Source: Geomonas subterranea (GTDB lineage: Bacteria; Desulfobacterota; Desulfuromonadia; Geobacterales; Geobacteraceae). Taken from it: a stretch of 64,000 nucleotides of DNA. Each line of letters opens with the position of its first letter. Positions within the stretch are counted from its first letter, which is position 1. Shown in pieces: positions 24,542 through 34,530 of the stretch. The stretch lies in the NCBI RefSeq assembly GCF_019063845.1, contig NZ_CP077683.1:930001-994000 (forward strand), in the 5' to 3' direction. Made by a program: the position numbers and the translations under genes. The notes beneath the pieces were generated by a model, which saw only the letters and a program-made list of their open reading frames with translations, made no database searches and was not told the origin of the DNA.

Positions 24542-27500
24542 ATGAACAACACCGAACTGAACAACAGAGTCATTGCACGGGGCAAGGAGTTCTTCTCCAC
24601 CATCTCCGGCGAAAAGCCGTCCCTCTTCAACAAGGGCGCCTGGATGGGCAAGGTGATGGACTGGAGCATGCAGAACGAAACCTTCAAGATCCAGATGTTC
24701 CGCTTTGTGGACGTATTCCCGTCCCTCACCACCGGCAAGCTCCTCACCGATCACATCCGCGAATACTTCGGCGAAGAGAAGGACATGCCGCCGGTCCTTT
24801 CCACCGGCGCCAAGGTTGCCGGGATGCTCGGCTCCTTCGGCGGGGCGATGCTGAACAAGTTCCTCACTACCAACATCCAGGAAATGGCCCGCCAGTTCAT
24901 CGTGGGCGAGAACACCAAGGAAGCCATCAAGAACATGGAGCGCCTTAGAAAGGACGGCTTCGCGTTCGTCGTGGACGTGCTGGGCGAGGCGACGCTTTCC
25001 GAGAAGGAAGCGGACATCTACATGAACACCTACCTCGAACTCCTCGATTCGCTCAAGAAGGAGTACAAGGAGTGGAAACCGCTGCCGGGCAAGGGGGGGG
25101 ACGCGAACCTCGACTGGGGGCACGCGCCGAAGGTCAACGTGGCGGTCAAGCCGACTGCGCTCTTCTGCCTTGCCAACCCGCAGGACTTCGAGGGCTCGGT
25201 GGTCGCCATCCTGGAGCGCGTCAGGAAGATAGCGAAGAAAGTCATGGAACTGGATGGCTTCCTCTGCATCGACATGGAGTCCTACCGCCACAAGGACATC
25301 ATCATCGAGGTGTACAAGCGGCTCAAGCTCGAGTTCCCCAATTACGACCAGTTCGGTATCGTGCTCCAGGCCTACCTGGTGGACACCGACAAGGACCTCC
25401 CGGAGCTTCTCGCCTGGGCCCGCCAGAAGAACGTGAAGATCTCCATCCGCCTCGTGAAAGGCGCCTACTGGGACATGGAGACCGTCAAGGCCAAGCAGAA
25501 CGACTGGGCGATCCCGGTCTGGACCATCAAGGCCGAGTCCGACGCCGCTTACGAGCGCCAGGCCAAGATGATCCTGGAAAGCTCCGACATCTGCCACTTC
25601 GCCTGCGCTTCCCACAACATCAGGACCATTTCGGCGGTCATGGAGATGGCGAAGGAGCTGAACGTTCCCGACGAGCGTTACGAGTTCCAGGTGCTCTACG
25701 GCATGGCCGAGCCGGTCAGAAGGGGGATCCTGAAGGTCGCCGGCCGCATCCGCCTCTACTGCCCGTACGGCGACATGGTTCCGGGCATGGGCTACCTGGT
25801 GCGCCGTCTGCTCGAGAACACCGCCAACGAATCCTTCCTGCGTCAGAGCTTCGCCGAGGATGCACAGATCGAGCGCCTTCTCGAGGACCCGGAGATCACC
25901 GCACAGCGTGAGCGCGCCGCACGCGCCGCCGCCAAGAAGGCGGAAGCCAAGGGGCCCGGCGGATTGAAGCCGTTCTACAACGAGGCGATGGTCGACTTCA
26001 CCCGCGCCGACCACCGCGCCGCCTTCCCGAAAGAGATCGCGGAAGTAAGAAAGCAGCTGGGCAAGACCTATCCGCTCTTCATCAACGGCAAGGAAGTGAA
26101 GACCGCCGACACCATCCCGTCGGTGAACCCGAACAAGCCGTCCGAGACCATCGGGGTCATCTGCCAGGCCGGGACCAAGGAAGTGGGCGACGCCATCGCG
26201 GCCGCCAAGAAGGCCTTCCCCGCATGGCGCGACACCGAGCCCAAAGACCGCGCCCAGTACCTCATCAAGGCCGCCGCGGTGGCGCGCCGCCGCATCTTCG
26301 AGCTCTCCGCATGGCAGGTGCTCGAAATCGGCAAGCAGTGGGACCAGGCTTACGCCGACGTATGCGAGGCGATCGACTTCCTCGAATACTACGCCCGCGA
26401 GATGATCACCCTGGGGACCCCGAAGCGCGTGGGCAACGCGCCGGGCGAGCTGAACCACTACTTCTACGAGCCCAAAGGCGTGGCCGCGGTCATCGCACCG
26501 TGGAACTTCCCGCTCGCCATCAGCCTCGGCATGACTTCCGCCGCCATCGTGGCCGGTAACTGCGTCGTGTTCAAGCCCTCCGGCATCACCTCCGTCATCG
26601 GCTACCACATCGTGGAACTGTTCCGCGAAGCGGGGCTTCCGGAAGGGGTGTTCAACTACACCCCGGGCCGCGGCTCCGTCATGGGCGACTTCCTGGTGGA
26701 CAGCCCCGACGTCTCCCTTATCGCCTTCACCGGCTCCATGGAGGTCGGCCTCAGGATCATCGACCGCGCCGCCAAGGTCTACCCGGGCCAGGAGAACGTG
26801 AAGAAGATCGTCTGCGAGATGGGAGGCAAGAACGCCATCATCATCGACGACGACGCCGACCTGGACGAGGCGGTACCGCATGTCCTCTACTCCGCCTTCG
26901 GCTTCCAGGGGCAGAAGTGCTCGGCCTGCTCCCGTGTCATCGTCCTCGACGCGGTGTACGACAAGTTCGTGGAGCGCCTGGTCTCCATGGCGCAGGCGAC
27001 CCTGGTCGGCCCCTCCGAGGATCCGGCCCACTACATGGGGGCCGTCGCCGACGACAAGGCGATGAAGACCATCAAGGAGTACGCCGAGATCGGCAAGAAG
27101 GAAGGGCACGTGCTCTACGAGAGCAAGGTGCCGAGCGACGGCGGCTACTACGTCCCGATGACCATCATCGGCGGCATCAAGCCGGAGCACAGGATCGCCC
27201 AGGAGGAGATCTTCGGACCGGTTCTCGCCGTGATGCGCGCGAAGGACTTCGACCAGGCGATCGAGTGGGCCAACTCCACCAAGTTCGCCCTGACCGGCGG
27301 CGTCTTCTCCAGGAGCCCGGAGCACCTGGCCCAGGCGCGTCGCCAGTTCCGCGTCGGCAACCTGTACCTGAACCGCAACAACACCGGCGCACTCGTCGGC
27401 CGCCAGCCCTTCGGCGGCTCCAAGATGTCCGGCGTCGGCACCAAGGCGGGGGGGCACGACTACCTGCTGCACTTCATGGACCCGAGGGTGGTCACCGAGA

Positions 27501-27556
27501 ACACCATGCGCCGCGGCTTCGCACCGGTCGAGGAGGACGACGACTGGGTCGCATAA
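24542..27556 (+). CDS. putA: Bifunctional proline dehydrogenase / L-glutamate-gamma-semialdehyde dehydrogenase PutA
   Basis: Oxidises proline to glutamate in two steps, with channelling of the P5C/semialdehyde intermediate. At 1004 residues it is the minimal PutA type, without the ribbon-helix-helix DNA-binding domain or the C-terminal extension, and matches the length of the crystallised Geobacter sulfurreducens enzyme. Residues about 1-450 are the FAD-binding PRODH barrel (IRLVKGAYWDMET, CASHNIRT, RYEFQVLYGMAEPVR, YCPYGDMVPGMGYLVRRLLEN). Residues about 500-985 are the aldehyde dehydrogenase (PWNFPLAI, EMGGKNAIIIDDDADLD, catalytic Cys in GQKCSACSRVIV, EEIFGPVLAV). The lack of a self-regulatory domain fits control by the neighbouring sigma-54 activator. 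Confidence 0.97.
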   Translation: MNNTELNNRVIARGKEFFSTISGEKPSLFNKGAWMGKVMDWSMQNETFKIQMFRFVDVFPSLTTGKLLTDHIREYFGEEKDMPPVLSTGAKVAGMLGSFGGAMLNKFLTTNIQEMARQFIVGENTKEAIKNMERLRKDGFAFVVDVLGEATLSEKEADIYMNTYLELLDSLKKEYKEWKPLPGKGGDANLDWGHAPKVNVAVKPTALFCLANPQDFEGSVVAILERVRKIAKKVMELDGFLCIDMESYRHKDIIIEVYKRLKLEFPNYDQFGIVLQAYLVDTDKDLPELLAWARQKNVKISIRLVKGAYWDMETVKAKQNDWAIPVWTIKAESDAAYERQAKMILESSDICHFACASHNIRTISAVMEMAKELNVPDERYEFQVLYGMAEPVRRGILKVAGRIRLYCPYGDMVPGMGYLVRRLLENTANESFLRQSFAEDAQIERLLEDPEITAQRERAARAAAKKAEAKGPGGLKPFYNEAMVDFTRADHRAAFPKEIAEVRKQLGKTYPLFINGKEVKTADTIPSVNPNKPSETIGVICQAGTKEVGDAIAAAKKAFPAWRDTEPKDRAQYLIKAAAVARRRIFELSAWQVLEIGKQWDQAYADVCEAIDFLEYYAREMITLGTPKRVGNAPGELNHYFYEPKGVAAVIAPWNFPLAISLGMTSAAIVAGNCVVFKPSGITSVIGYHIVELFREAGLPEGVFNYTPGRGSVMGDFLVDSPDVSLIAFTGSMEVGLRIIDRAAKVYPGQENVKKIVCEMGGKNAIIIDDDADLDEAVPHVLYSAFGFQGQKCSACSRVIVLDAVYDKFVERLVSMAQATLVGPSEDPAHYMGAVADDKAMKTIKEYAEIGKKEGHVLYESKVPSDGGYYVPMTIIGGIKPEHRIAQEEIFGPVLAVMRAKDFDQAIEWANSTKFALTGGVFSRSPEHLAQARRQFRVGNLYLNRNNTGALVGRQPFGGSKMSGVGTKAGGHDYLLHFMDPRVVTENTMRRGFAPVEEDDDWVA

Positions 27557-27563
27557 TGGAAGA

Positions 27564-27592
27564 GGGGGGCGAATGATTATTCGCCCCTACAG
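27564..27592. repeat. Dispersed repeat family A, single-end copy
   Basis: GGGGGGCGAATGATTATTCG followed by CCCCTACAG, the right end only, beginning eight bases after the putA stop. Confidence 0.8.
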
Positions 27593-27612
27593 TAGCAACT
27601 GCGGTACTTACG

Positions 27613-27646
27613 GCGCCTGCACTTTCTACAGTGCAGGCGCTTTTTT
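27613..27646 (+). terminator. Terminator of putA
   Basis: GCGCCTGCACT (27613-27623) and AGTGCAGGCGC (27630-27640) form a perfect 11-base stem with a 6-base loop, then T6. Confidence 0.92.
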
Positions 27647-27804
27647 CATGCTCAAAATGCCACTTTGATGTCCCCCTGCATAGGCACGTCATAAAGGAGA
27701 CAACTCATAACCTATTGCTCTCACTATGTGGTCAATTTTGTTTACCAAGTTCCCTGTTTTCGTTTCGAGATTTCACCCTTTTTTTCCTTGATTTGTGCTC
27801 CTTT

Positions 27805-27834
27805 TTGACTTACTCTACCGGGTCGTAAAATAAT
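27805..27834 (+). promoter_or_regulatory. Probable sigma-70 promoter of fbp
   Basis: TTGACT at 27805-27810 with TAAAAT at 27826-27831 (15-base spacer) or AATAAT at 27829-27834 (18 bases). The surrounding 27650-27858 is AT-rich and shows no coding sequence. Confidence 0.45.
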
Positions 27835-27858
27835 TTTAATTTAATCTTGGAGGGACCT

Positions 27859-28839
27859 ATGCCAGCTGCACCGGGAACGTCGAAATTCCAGATAGAACTG
27901 CGCCGTCATCTGCGTGGTCAGAGCATCAGTGATAACCTCGTGCACCTCATCTGTGAGATAGCCGAGGCCAGCAAGTACGTCATCAACGCGGTGCGCACCG
28001 GCGACCTGGGTGTCGCAGGTACCTCTAACCTTTACGGCGAAGAGCAGCTTGCCCTCGACGTCCTCTCCGATCGCATCATGAGAAAGCGCCTCATCCACTC
28101 CGGCGTGGTGTGCAACATCGCCTCCGAGGAGATGGACGAGATCTACCAGGCACAGGCCAGCGCCGACGGACTCTACTCCGTCGCCTACGATCCCCTCGAC
28201 GGCTCGTCGCTTGTCGACGTGAACCTCGCCGTCGGCACCATCGTCTCCATCTACGAAGGATGCGACCTGCTCCAGCCCGGCCGTAACCAGGTCGCCGCCA
28301 TGTACATCCTGTACGGACCGAGGGTCTCCCTGGTCTACACCGTGGGCGACGGCGTGCACGAGTTCACCATGAACAACCTGATGGAGTTCACCCTGACCCG
28401 CGAGAACATCAGGATGCAGGAAGAGGGGAACATCTACGCGCCCGGCGGGCTCAGGAACAAGTACAACGACGGCGACGAGAAGTTCATCCGCCACCTGGAG
28501 GCCAAGGGGTGCAAGCTGCGCTACTCCGGCGGCTTCGTCCCGGACATCAACCAGGTGCTGATGAAAGGGAAGGGGCTTTTCATGTACCCGGCCCTGAAAG
28601 GCTCGCCCAACGGCAAGCTGCGCGTGCTGTTCGAATTGAACCCGATGGCGTTCATCATCGAGCACGCCGGCGGCGCCGCCAGCAACGGCCACATCCCGAT
28701 CCTCGACATCGTGCCCGAGTCGCTGGACCAGAGGGCTCCGATCTACATCGGCTGCAAGGCGGACGTCAAAGCTGCCACCGATTTCCTCACCGAATCGGCG
28801 CAGGCACCGGTTGCTGCCGGATCATTTGTCAACGGGTAG
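27859..28839 (+). CDS. fbp: Class 1 fructose-1,6-bisphosphatase
   Basis: Gluconeogenic enzyme that hydrolyses fructose 1,6-bisphosphate to fructose 6-phosphate. The metal site appears as ASEEMDE and YDPLDGSSLVDVN. The class 1 active-site signature is GKLRVLFELNPMAFIIEHAGG, and ALKGSPNGKLR is typical. 326 residues, normal length. The ATG at 27859 lies six bases after TGGAGGG. An in-frame TTG at 27847 would place the ribosome site inside the gene and is rejected. Gluconeogenesis from acetate or amino acids (including PutA products) is central in Geobacter. Confidence 0.96.
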   Translation: MPAAPGTSKFQIELRRHLRGQSISDNLVHLICEIAEASKYVINAVRTGDLGVAGTSNLYGEEQLALDVLSDRIMRKRLIHSGVVCNIASEEMDEIYQAQASADGLYSVAYDPLDGSSLVDVNLAVGTIVSIYEGCDLLQPGRNQVAAMYILYGPRVSLVYTVGDGVHEFTMNNLMEFTLTRENIRMQEEGNIYAPGGLRNKYNDGDEKFIRHLEAKGCKLRYSGGFVPDINQVLMKGKGLFMYPALKGSPNGKLRVLFELNPMAFIIEHAGGAASNGHIPILDIVPESLDQRAPIYIGCKADVKAATDFLTESAQAPVAAGSFVNG

Positions 28840-28938
28840 GGTTTTATTGTAGGATTGATCGTCCTGTGAGGAATTTCTGCTAAAGTTGTAACGCTGCAGG
28901 GCGATAAAAGTATTGACCGCAATTCTCAGAGGTAAGAA

Positions 28939-29181
28939 ATGGATACTAGTACCAAAAGGTTGTGCAGCGAAATCCAGCTTTTCGACCTGTGCGATCTCGA
29001 CACCTGCACCTGCAAGGAAGGGCGTTTTTGCACCAACCCCGTGATCCTGTCCCGCTTCGAAGCCATAAAAGAAGAGGATGACCGCCCGCAGTACCTTGCC
29101 GATGAGTTCGACGAGGAAGACGAGAACGCTGACGACCTTGACGAATACGGTGACGACGATTACGAAGACGACGATCAGTAA
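28939..29181 (+). CDS. Small acidic protein with Cys-rich head, unknown function
   Basis: An 80-residue protein I cannot assign. Residues 1-35 carry five cysteines (C9, C18, C23, C25, C31), enough for a metal or Fe-S site. Residues 45-80 are almost entirely Asp/Glu, ending DDDYEDDDQ. AGAGG upstream sets the start and a strong terminator follows, so it appears to be a separately expressed gene, not chance coding. No signal peptide. The 99 bases after fbp show no clear promoter, so read-through from fbp is possible. Confidence 0.75.
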   Translation: MDTSTKRLCSEIQLFDLCDLDTCTCKEGRFCTNPVILSRFEAIKEEDDRPQYLADEFDEEDENADDLDEYGDDDYEDDDQ

Positions 29182-29206
29182 TCGTAACGATCTTTAGAGA
29201 CCAACC

Positions 29207-29240
29207 AAAAGAACCGCTTCTCCAAAAGGGCGGTTCTTTT
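29207..29240. terminator. Bidirectional terminator after the acidic protein gene
   Basis: AAAAGAACCGC (29207-29217) pairs with GCGGTTCTTTT (29230-29240), with A and T tracts on either side. Confidence 0.88.
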
Positions 29241-29284
29241 ACTATCACCCGGCGTCACTCACAGAAACTTTGATACGCCCGACC

Positions 29285-29312
29285 TTGGCAACGGGGTGGC
29301 GCGGATTATAAT
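29285..29312 (+). promoter_or_regulatory. Sigma-70 promoter of the NtrC-type regulator
   Basis: TTGGCA (29285-29290), a 16-base spacer and a perfect TATAAT (29307-29312). GGGGAG follows shortly before the ATG at 29333, giving a very short leader. Confidence 0.7.
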
Positions 29313-29332
29313 AGCCCATCGGGGGAGCGGCC

Positions 29333-30787
<1,455 letters not shown>

Positions 30788-30807
30788 TTCCCTGACGCAG
30801 ATGCAAA

Positions 30808-30846
30808 AAGAGCCGGCGACCAGATGGTCCGCCGGCTCTTCTTTTT
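30808..30846 (+). terminator. Terminator of the NtrC-type regulator gene
   Basis: AAGAGCCGGC (30808-30817) pairs with GCCGGCTCTT (30831-30840) across a 13-base loop, followed by CTTTTTT. Confidence 0.9.
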
Positions 30847-30853
30847 TGTGATG

Positions 30854-30952
30854 CTGTCGGGGCGGATAGTCATTCGCCCTTGTTCGTGCCCTTGCGCCGG
30901 CTGTCCTGTCCCGGGGCTACAGCGCTGGGCGAATAATCATTCGCCCCCACAG
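30854..30952. repeat. Dispersed repeat family A, full copy 3 (diverged)
   Basis: Left end CTGTCGGGGCGGATAGTCAT then TCGCCC; right end GGGCGAATAATCATTCGCCC then CCACAG, 99 bases overall. The left end is more diverged than in the other copies. Confidence 0.75.
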
Positions 30953-30970
30953 AGTCGCAAGGAGTCCTGG

Positions 30971-32014
30971 TTACAGGGTTTTTCCTGCCGCCCTTTCCCA
31001 CTCCTCCTTGGCAATGGAGAGGAACACGTCCACCAGCCTCGGGTCGAACTGCTGACCCGAGCAGCGCACCACTTCGTCGAGCACCGCCTGGAAGGTGAGG
31101 GCCTTGCGGTAGGGGCGGTCCGAGGTCATGGCGTCCAGGGTGTCCACCAGCGAGAAGATGCGCGCGCTGATGGGGATGGCCTCGCCGGCCGCGCGGTGAG
31201 GATAGCCCATGCCGTCATAGCGTTCGTGGTGGAACAGCACCAGTTCGGCGGCGTCGGAGAAGTACTTGATCCCGGCCAGGATGTCGAATCCGATCTTCGG
31301 GTGCTGGCGCATCACCTTCCACTCCTCGTCGTCGAGTTTCCCCGGCTTCAGGAGTATGTTGTCGGACACGCCGATCTTGCCGATGTCGTGCAAAAGGGCG
31401 CCCTTGCCCATGATGACACGCTCTTCCGGCCCGATTCCCGCCTTTTCCGCCAGAAGGCACGTGTACGCCATCACCCGCTCGGAATGCGAGCCGACTTCCT
31501 TTTCCCTCGCGTCCAGCGCGCGGATCAGCGCCGCCAGCGTGTGCTCGTAGGCGAGGTTGATCTCGCCCATGACGGTCCTGATCACCTCGGTCTGCTCGCG
31601 GACCTTGAGCTCCAGGTTGGCCTGGTACTCCTTGTTCTCCATGACCAGGCGCCGCTTCTCCAGCGTGTTCTTCACGGTCAAAAGCACCCGGTCCAGGTTG
31701 AACGGCTTGGTGATGTAGTCCTCGGCGCCGTTGTGGATGCAGGAAAGCGCGGTGTCCATGTCGTTCATCGCGGTGATCATCAGCACCGTGGTGTCCGGTG
31801 CGACCTGCTTTATGTCCTTGAGCAGATCGATACCCGAGCGCCCCGGCATCATGATGTCCAAAAGGGCGAGGTCCAGCTGCTGGCTGTTGATTATGTCCAG
31901 GCCTTCTTCCGCGCTGCCGGCCTGGAAGCAGGTGAATCCTTCCTTGGACAGAGTGATGTTGATCAGTTCTCTGATCATGTCCTCGTCGTCGGCTATGAGT
32001 ATGTTCCCTTTCAA
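30971..32014 (-). CDS. Receiver-HD-GYP response regulator (probable c-di-GMP phosphodiesterase)
   Basis: A 347-residue RpfG-type protein. Receiver domain residues 1-120 (ADDED acidic pocket, phospho-Asp in LALLDIMMP, KPFN lysine), a linking helix, then an HD-GYP domain with HSERV, the catalytic pair in LLHDIGKIGV, HHERYDGMGYP and LVDTLDAMTSDRPYR. All HD-GYP metal and ligand motifs are present. It should degrade cyclic di-GMP when phosphorylated. It follows the hybrid kinase gene with a four-base overlap, so that kinase is its likely partner. Confidence 0.93.
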   Translation of the reverse strand: MKGNILIADDEDMIRELINITLSKEGFTCFQAGSAEEGLDIINSQQLDLALLDIMMPGRSGIDLLKDIKQVAPDTTVLMITAMNDMDTALSCIHNGAEDYITKPFNLDRVLLTVKNTLEKRRLVMENKEYQANLELKVREQTEVIRTVMGEINLAYEHTLAALIRALDAREKEVGSHSERVMAYTCLLAEKAGIGPEERVIMGKGALLHDIGKIGVSDNILLKPGKLDDEEWKVMRQHPKIGFDILAGIKYFSDAAELVLFHHERYDGMGYPHRAAGEAIPISARIFSLVDTLDAMTSDRPYRKALTFQAVLDEVVRCSGQQFDPRLVDVFLSIAKEEWERAAGKTL

Positions 32015-34335
32015 TTGCTACCTCCTGGAATCGCCCGCGCCGCTTCTTGCGACCCGGTCCCCTGCAGGGTGTCCCTCACCTTTCTGATCAGGGCGTCACT
32101 TGCAAAGGGCTTGGGCAGGAACTGCATCCCTTTTTCCAGCGTTTTCTCGAAGCTGGTCCGGTTGTCAGTGTGCCCAGACATGAAAAGTACTTTGAGCGTC
32201 GGCTTTCTGGCCAGCAGGTGTTCGGCCAGGGTCGGACCGCTCATGAACGGCATGACCACGTCGGTCAGGAGCATGTCGATCTCGTCGGCGTGCCGTTCGA
32301 ACAGGACTATTCCCTGTTCGGGGTCCGTCGTCTCCAGCACCCTGAAACCGCGCATTCTCAGGGTGTGCACCACCAGGTTCAGCACTCCGGGCTCATCCTC
32401 AACTACCAGAATGGTGTGGTCCGTGTCAATGGAGTCGTCCGACTGCCGCTCGCCCTGGGATTCTGCCTCCTGCTCTGTGCGCGGCAGGTAGATGTCGAAG
32501 CGCGCCCCCTGTCCGGGCTCGCTGATCACCTCGATGTAGCCGCCACACTGCTTCACGATGCCGTACACGGTAGCAAGCCCGAGCCCGGTGCCGCGCCCCA
32601 TCTCCTTGGTGGTGAAGAACGGTTCGAAGAGCCGCTGCTTCACTTCTTCGGTCATTCCCTGGCCCCGGTCGGTGACACTCAGTACCACGTAATCTCCCGT
32701 CTGGGAGCCCGGGTGCCGGTGCGTGTACCCCTCGTCCAGCTCCCGGTTCACGGTCGATACCGTGATCACTCCGCCGGTGTCGGAGGCGTCCCGGGCGTTC
32801 ACCACGAGGTTCATGACGATCTGTTCCAGCTGTCCGGGGTCCATCCTGACCAGCCCGGCGTCTGGAGCGAGCTCGGTGACCAGCCGGATGTTCTCGCCGA
32901 TCAGCCGTTCCAGCATCTTCTGCACCGATCTTACCTGGCGGTTGATGTCCAGCACCCGCGGCTCCATGATCTGCCGCCGGCTGAAGCTCAAGAGCTGCCG
33001 GGTGAGGTCGGCCGCCCGCTCGCCGGCGCGCAGGATCTGTTCCGCCTCCTTGCGCATGGGCGATTTCTCGTCCAGGGCCCGGATCAAAAGCGTGCTGTAG
33101 CCGTTGATCACGGTGAGCAGGTTGTTGAAGTCGTGGGCGATCCCCCCGGCCAGCTGCCCGACCGCCTCCATCTTCTGCACCTGCCGCATCTGGTCCACGA
33201 CGAGCTTTCTCTCGGTGATGTCCTCCTTGACGCCGACGAAGTGGGTGATCTGCCCCTCCGGGTTCTTGACCGCCGAAATGGAACAGCTCTCCCAGAAAAG
33301 ATCCCCGTTTTTCTTCCGGTTGTGCAGCTCTCCGTGCCACTCCTTTCCGGAGCCGATGGTTTCCCAGAGTTCCCGGTAGAATTCATCCCCCATGGTGCCT
33401 GACCTGAGGATGCTGGTCTTCTTGCCGATCAGTTCGTGTTCCGGGTAGCCGCACACCTCGATGAACTTCGGGTTCACGTACTCGATGTACCCCTGGAGGT
33501 CGGTGATCACCACCGACACCGGGCTCTGTTCGACTGCACGCCACAACTTGCTCAGTTCGGCCTCGGCCCGCCGCCGCTCGGTGATGTCGAGCAGCGTCCC
33601 GATGACGGCATCGGAGCCGTTGATCAGGGTCCTGGTGCCGTTCACCTCCAGGTCGATGGCGGCGCCGTCCTGCCGCGTGCCCCGGAAGAAGAAGTGCAGC
33701 GGCTCGCTCCCCTCTTTGAGCGGGCGCAGGAACTGGGTCAACACCCGGATCTGGTCGTCCGGCGCGACCAGGTCGAGGATGCTGCGCTTCTCGATAAGGT
33801 GCTCTGGAGGGTAACCAAAGATGGAGCCGAGCTTTGGGTTCGCATAGATGAAGATGTCTTCCTGCAGCATGAAGATGCCGACCAGGGACTGCTCCACCAG
33901 GCTCTGAAAGCGCGCCTCGGTCGCGGAAAGCGCCTCTTCGGCCTCGCGCCGCTCGCGGCGCACCACCGCTTCCCTCAACTCCCGCTTGATGGCGGGGATA
34001 AGCCGCGAAAGGCGGTCCTTGATCAGGTAGTCGTGCGCACCGGCACGCATCGCCTCGACGGCCGCATCCTCCCCCATCTGCCCCGATACCATGATGAAGG
34101 GGAGGTCGACGCCGCGCTCGTGCATGAGCTGCAGCGCACCCGGCCCGCTGAAACGTGGCATGACGTAGTCGGAGATGACCAGGTGCCACCCGCCGCGGTC
34201 CAGGGCCGCCTCCATCTCCTCCGGAGTCTCTACGCGCTCGTAAATGGGCGCGAATTCCTTCTGAAGGTGCCGGACGATGAGAACGGCGTCCTCGGGGGAA
34301 TCGTCTACGATCAGGATGCGCAGTGGATGTTTCAT
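32011..34335 (-). CDS. Hybrid sensor histidine kinase (REC-PAS-PAS-HisKA-HATPase-REC)
   Basis: A soluble 774-residue kinase. An N-terminal receiver (ILIVDDSPEDA, DYVMPRFSGPG) is followed by two PAS domains (the second with DLQGYIEYVNPKFIEVCGYPEHELIGK and the PAC region EGQITHFVGVKEDITERK). The HisKA box is GGIAHDFNNLLTVINGYS. The ATPase motifs are MNLVVNARDA, DRGQGM and GRGTGLGLATVYG. A C-terminal receiver has LVVEDEPGVLNLVV and LLTDVVMPFMSG. The start at 34335 (MKHPLRILIVDD) is preferred over an upstream in-frame codon at 34371 because the receiver fold begins immediately after it. Overlaps the HD-GYP gene by four bases. Confidence 0.92.
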   Translation of the reverse strand: MKHPLRILIVDDSPEDAVLIVRHLQKEFAPIYERVETPEEMEAALDRGGWHLVISDYVMPRFSGPGALQLMHERGVDLPFIMVSGQMGEDAAVEAMRAGAHDYLIKDRLSRLIPAIKRELREAVVRRERREAEEALSATEARFQSLVEQSLVGIFMLQEDIFIYANPKLGSIFGYPPEHLIEKRSILDLVAPDDQIRVLTQFLRPLKEGSEPLHFFFRGTRQDGAAIDLEVNGTRTLINGSDAVIGTLLDITERRRAEAELSKLWRAVEQSPVSVVITDLQGYIEYVNPKFIEVCGYPEHELIGKKTSILRSGTMGDEFYRELWETIGSGKEWHGELHNRKKNGDLFWESCSISAVKNPEGQITHFVGVKEDITERKLVVDQMRQVQKMEAVGQLAGGIAHDFNNLLTVINGYSTLLIRALDEKSPMRKEAEQILRAGERAADLTRQLLSFSRRQIMEPRVLDINRQVRSVQKMLERLIGENIRLVTELAPDAGLVRMDPGQLEQIVMNLVVNARDASDTGGVITVSTVNRELDEGYTHRHPGSQTGDYVVLSVTDRGQGMTEEVKQRLFEPFFTTKEMGRGTGLGLATVYGIVKQCGGYIEVISEPGQGARFDIYLPRTEQEAESQGERQSDDSIDTDHTILVVEDEPGVLNLVVHTLRMRGFRVLETTDPEQGIVLFERHADEIDMLLTDVVMPFMSGPTLAEHLLARKPTLKVLFMSGHTDNRTSFEKTLEKGMQFLPKPFASDALIRKVRDTLQGTGSQEAARAIPGGSN

Positions 34336-34446
34336 CTCGCCGTGCCCTCGCTGTCGGTGCAGCTGTCGCAACCTTCCTTCACCTCCTTATCGGCCGCCTC
34401 TTGCGATATGTTTAGCTGCAGCGAAATTTTTAAAAAAGGAAACATT

Positions 34447-34494
34447 ATGAATCCCGCTTTCTTGGCTACTAATTGGTTGCGGAGTGTGCTATGA
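34447..34494 (+). CDS. Possible 15-residue leader peptide upstream of the multidrug pump
   Basis: AAAAAGGAAACATT precedes an ATG opening a 15-codon frame (MNPAFLATNWLRSVL) that ends at a TGA, 37 bases before the adaptor's GTG. The ribosome site is good and the position fits a translation-controlled leader. Coding is not otherwise supported, and chance is possible. Confidence 0.25.
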   Translation: MNPAFLATNWLRSVL

Positions 34495-34530
34495 ATCTTC
34501 CAGCCTCCCCGCCGCAAAGGAGAAAAACCC

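Noticed and set aside
24218-27472. A 1084-codon open frame antisense to putA
   Set aside because: It is a by-product of high GC third positions in putA. Its translation is low-complexity His/Asp/Leu/Val with no domain, and putA is certain.
29286-29300. A possible sigma-54 site (TGGCAACGGGGTGGC) before the NtrC-type regulator
   Set aside because: The -12 part is poor, and an excellent TTGGCA-16-TATAAT sigma-70 promoter occupies the same place.
30824-32491. A 555-codon plus-strand frame over the HD-GYP gene
   Set aside because: The HD-GYP protein on the other strand has every catalytic motif, and the plus frame crosses a terminator and a repeat.
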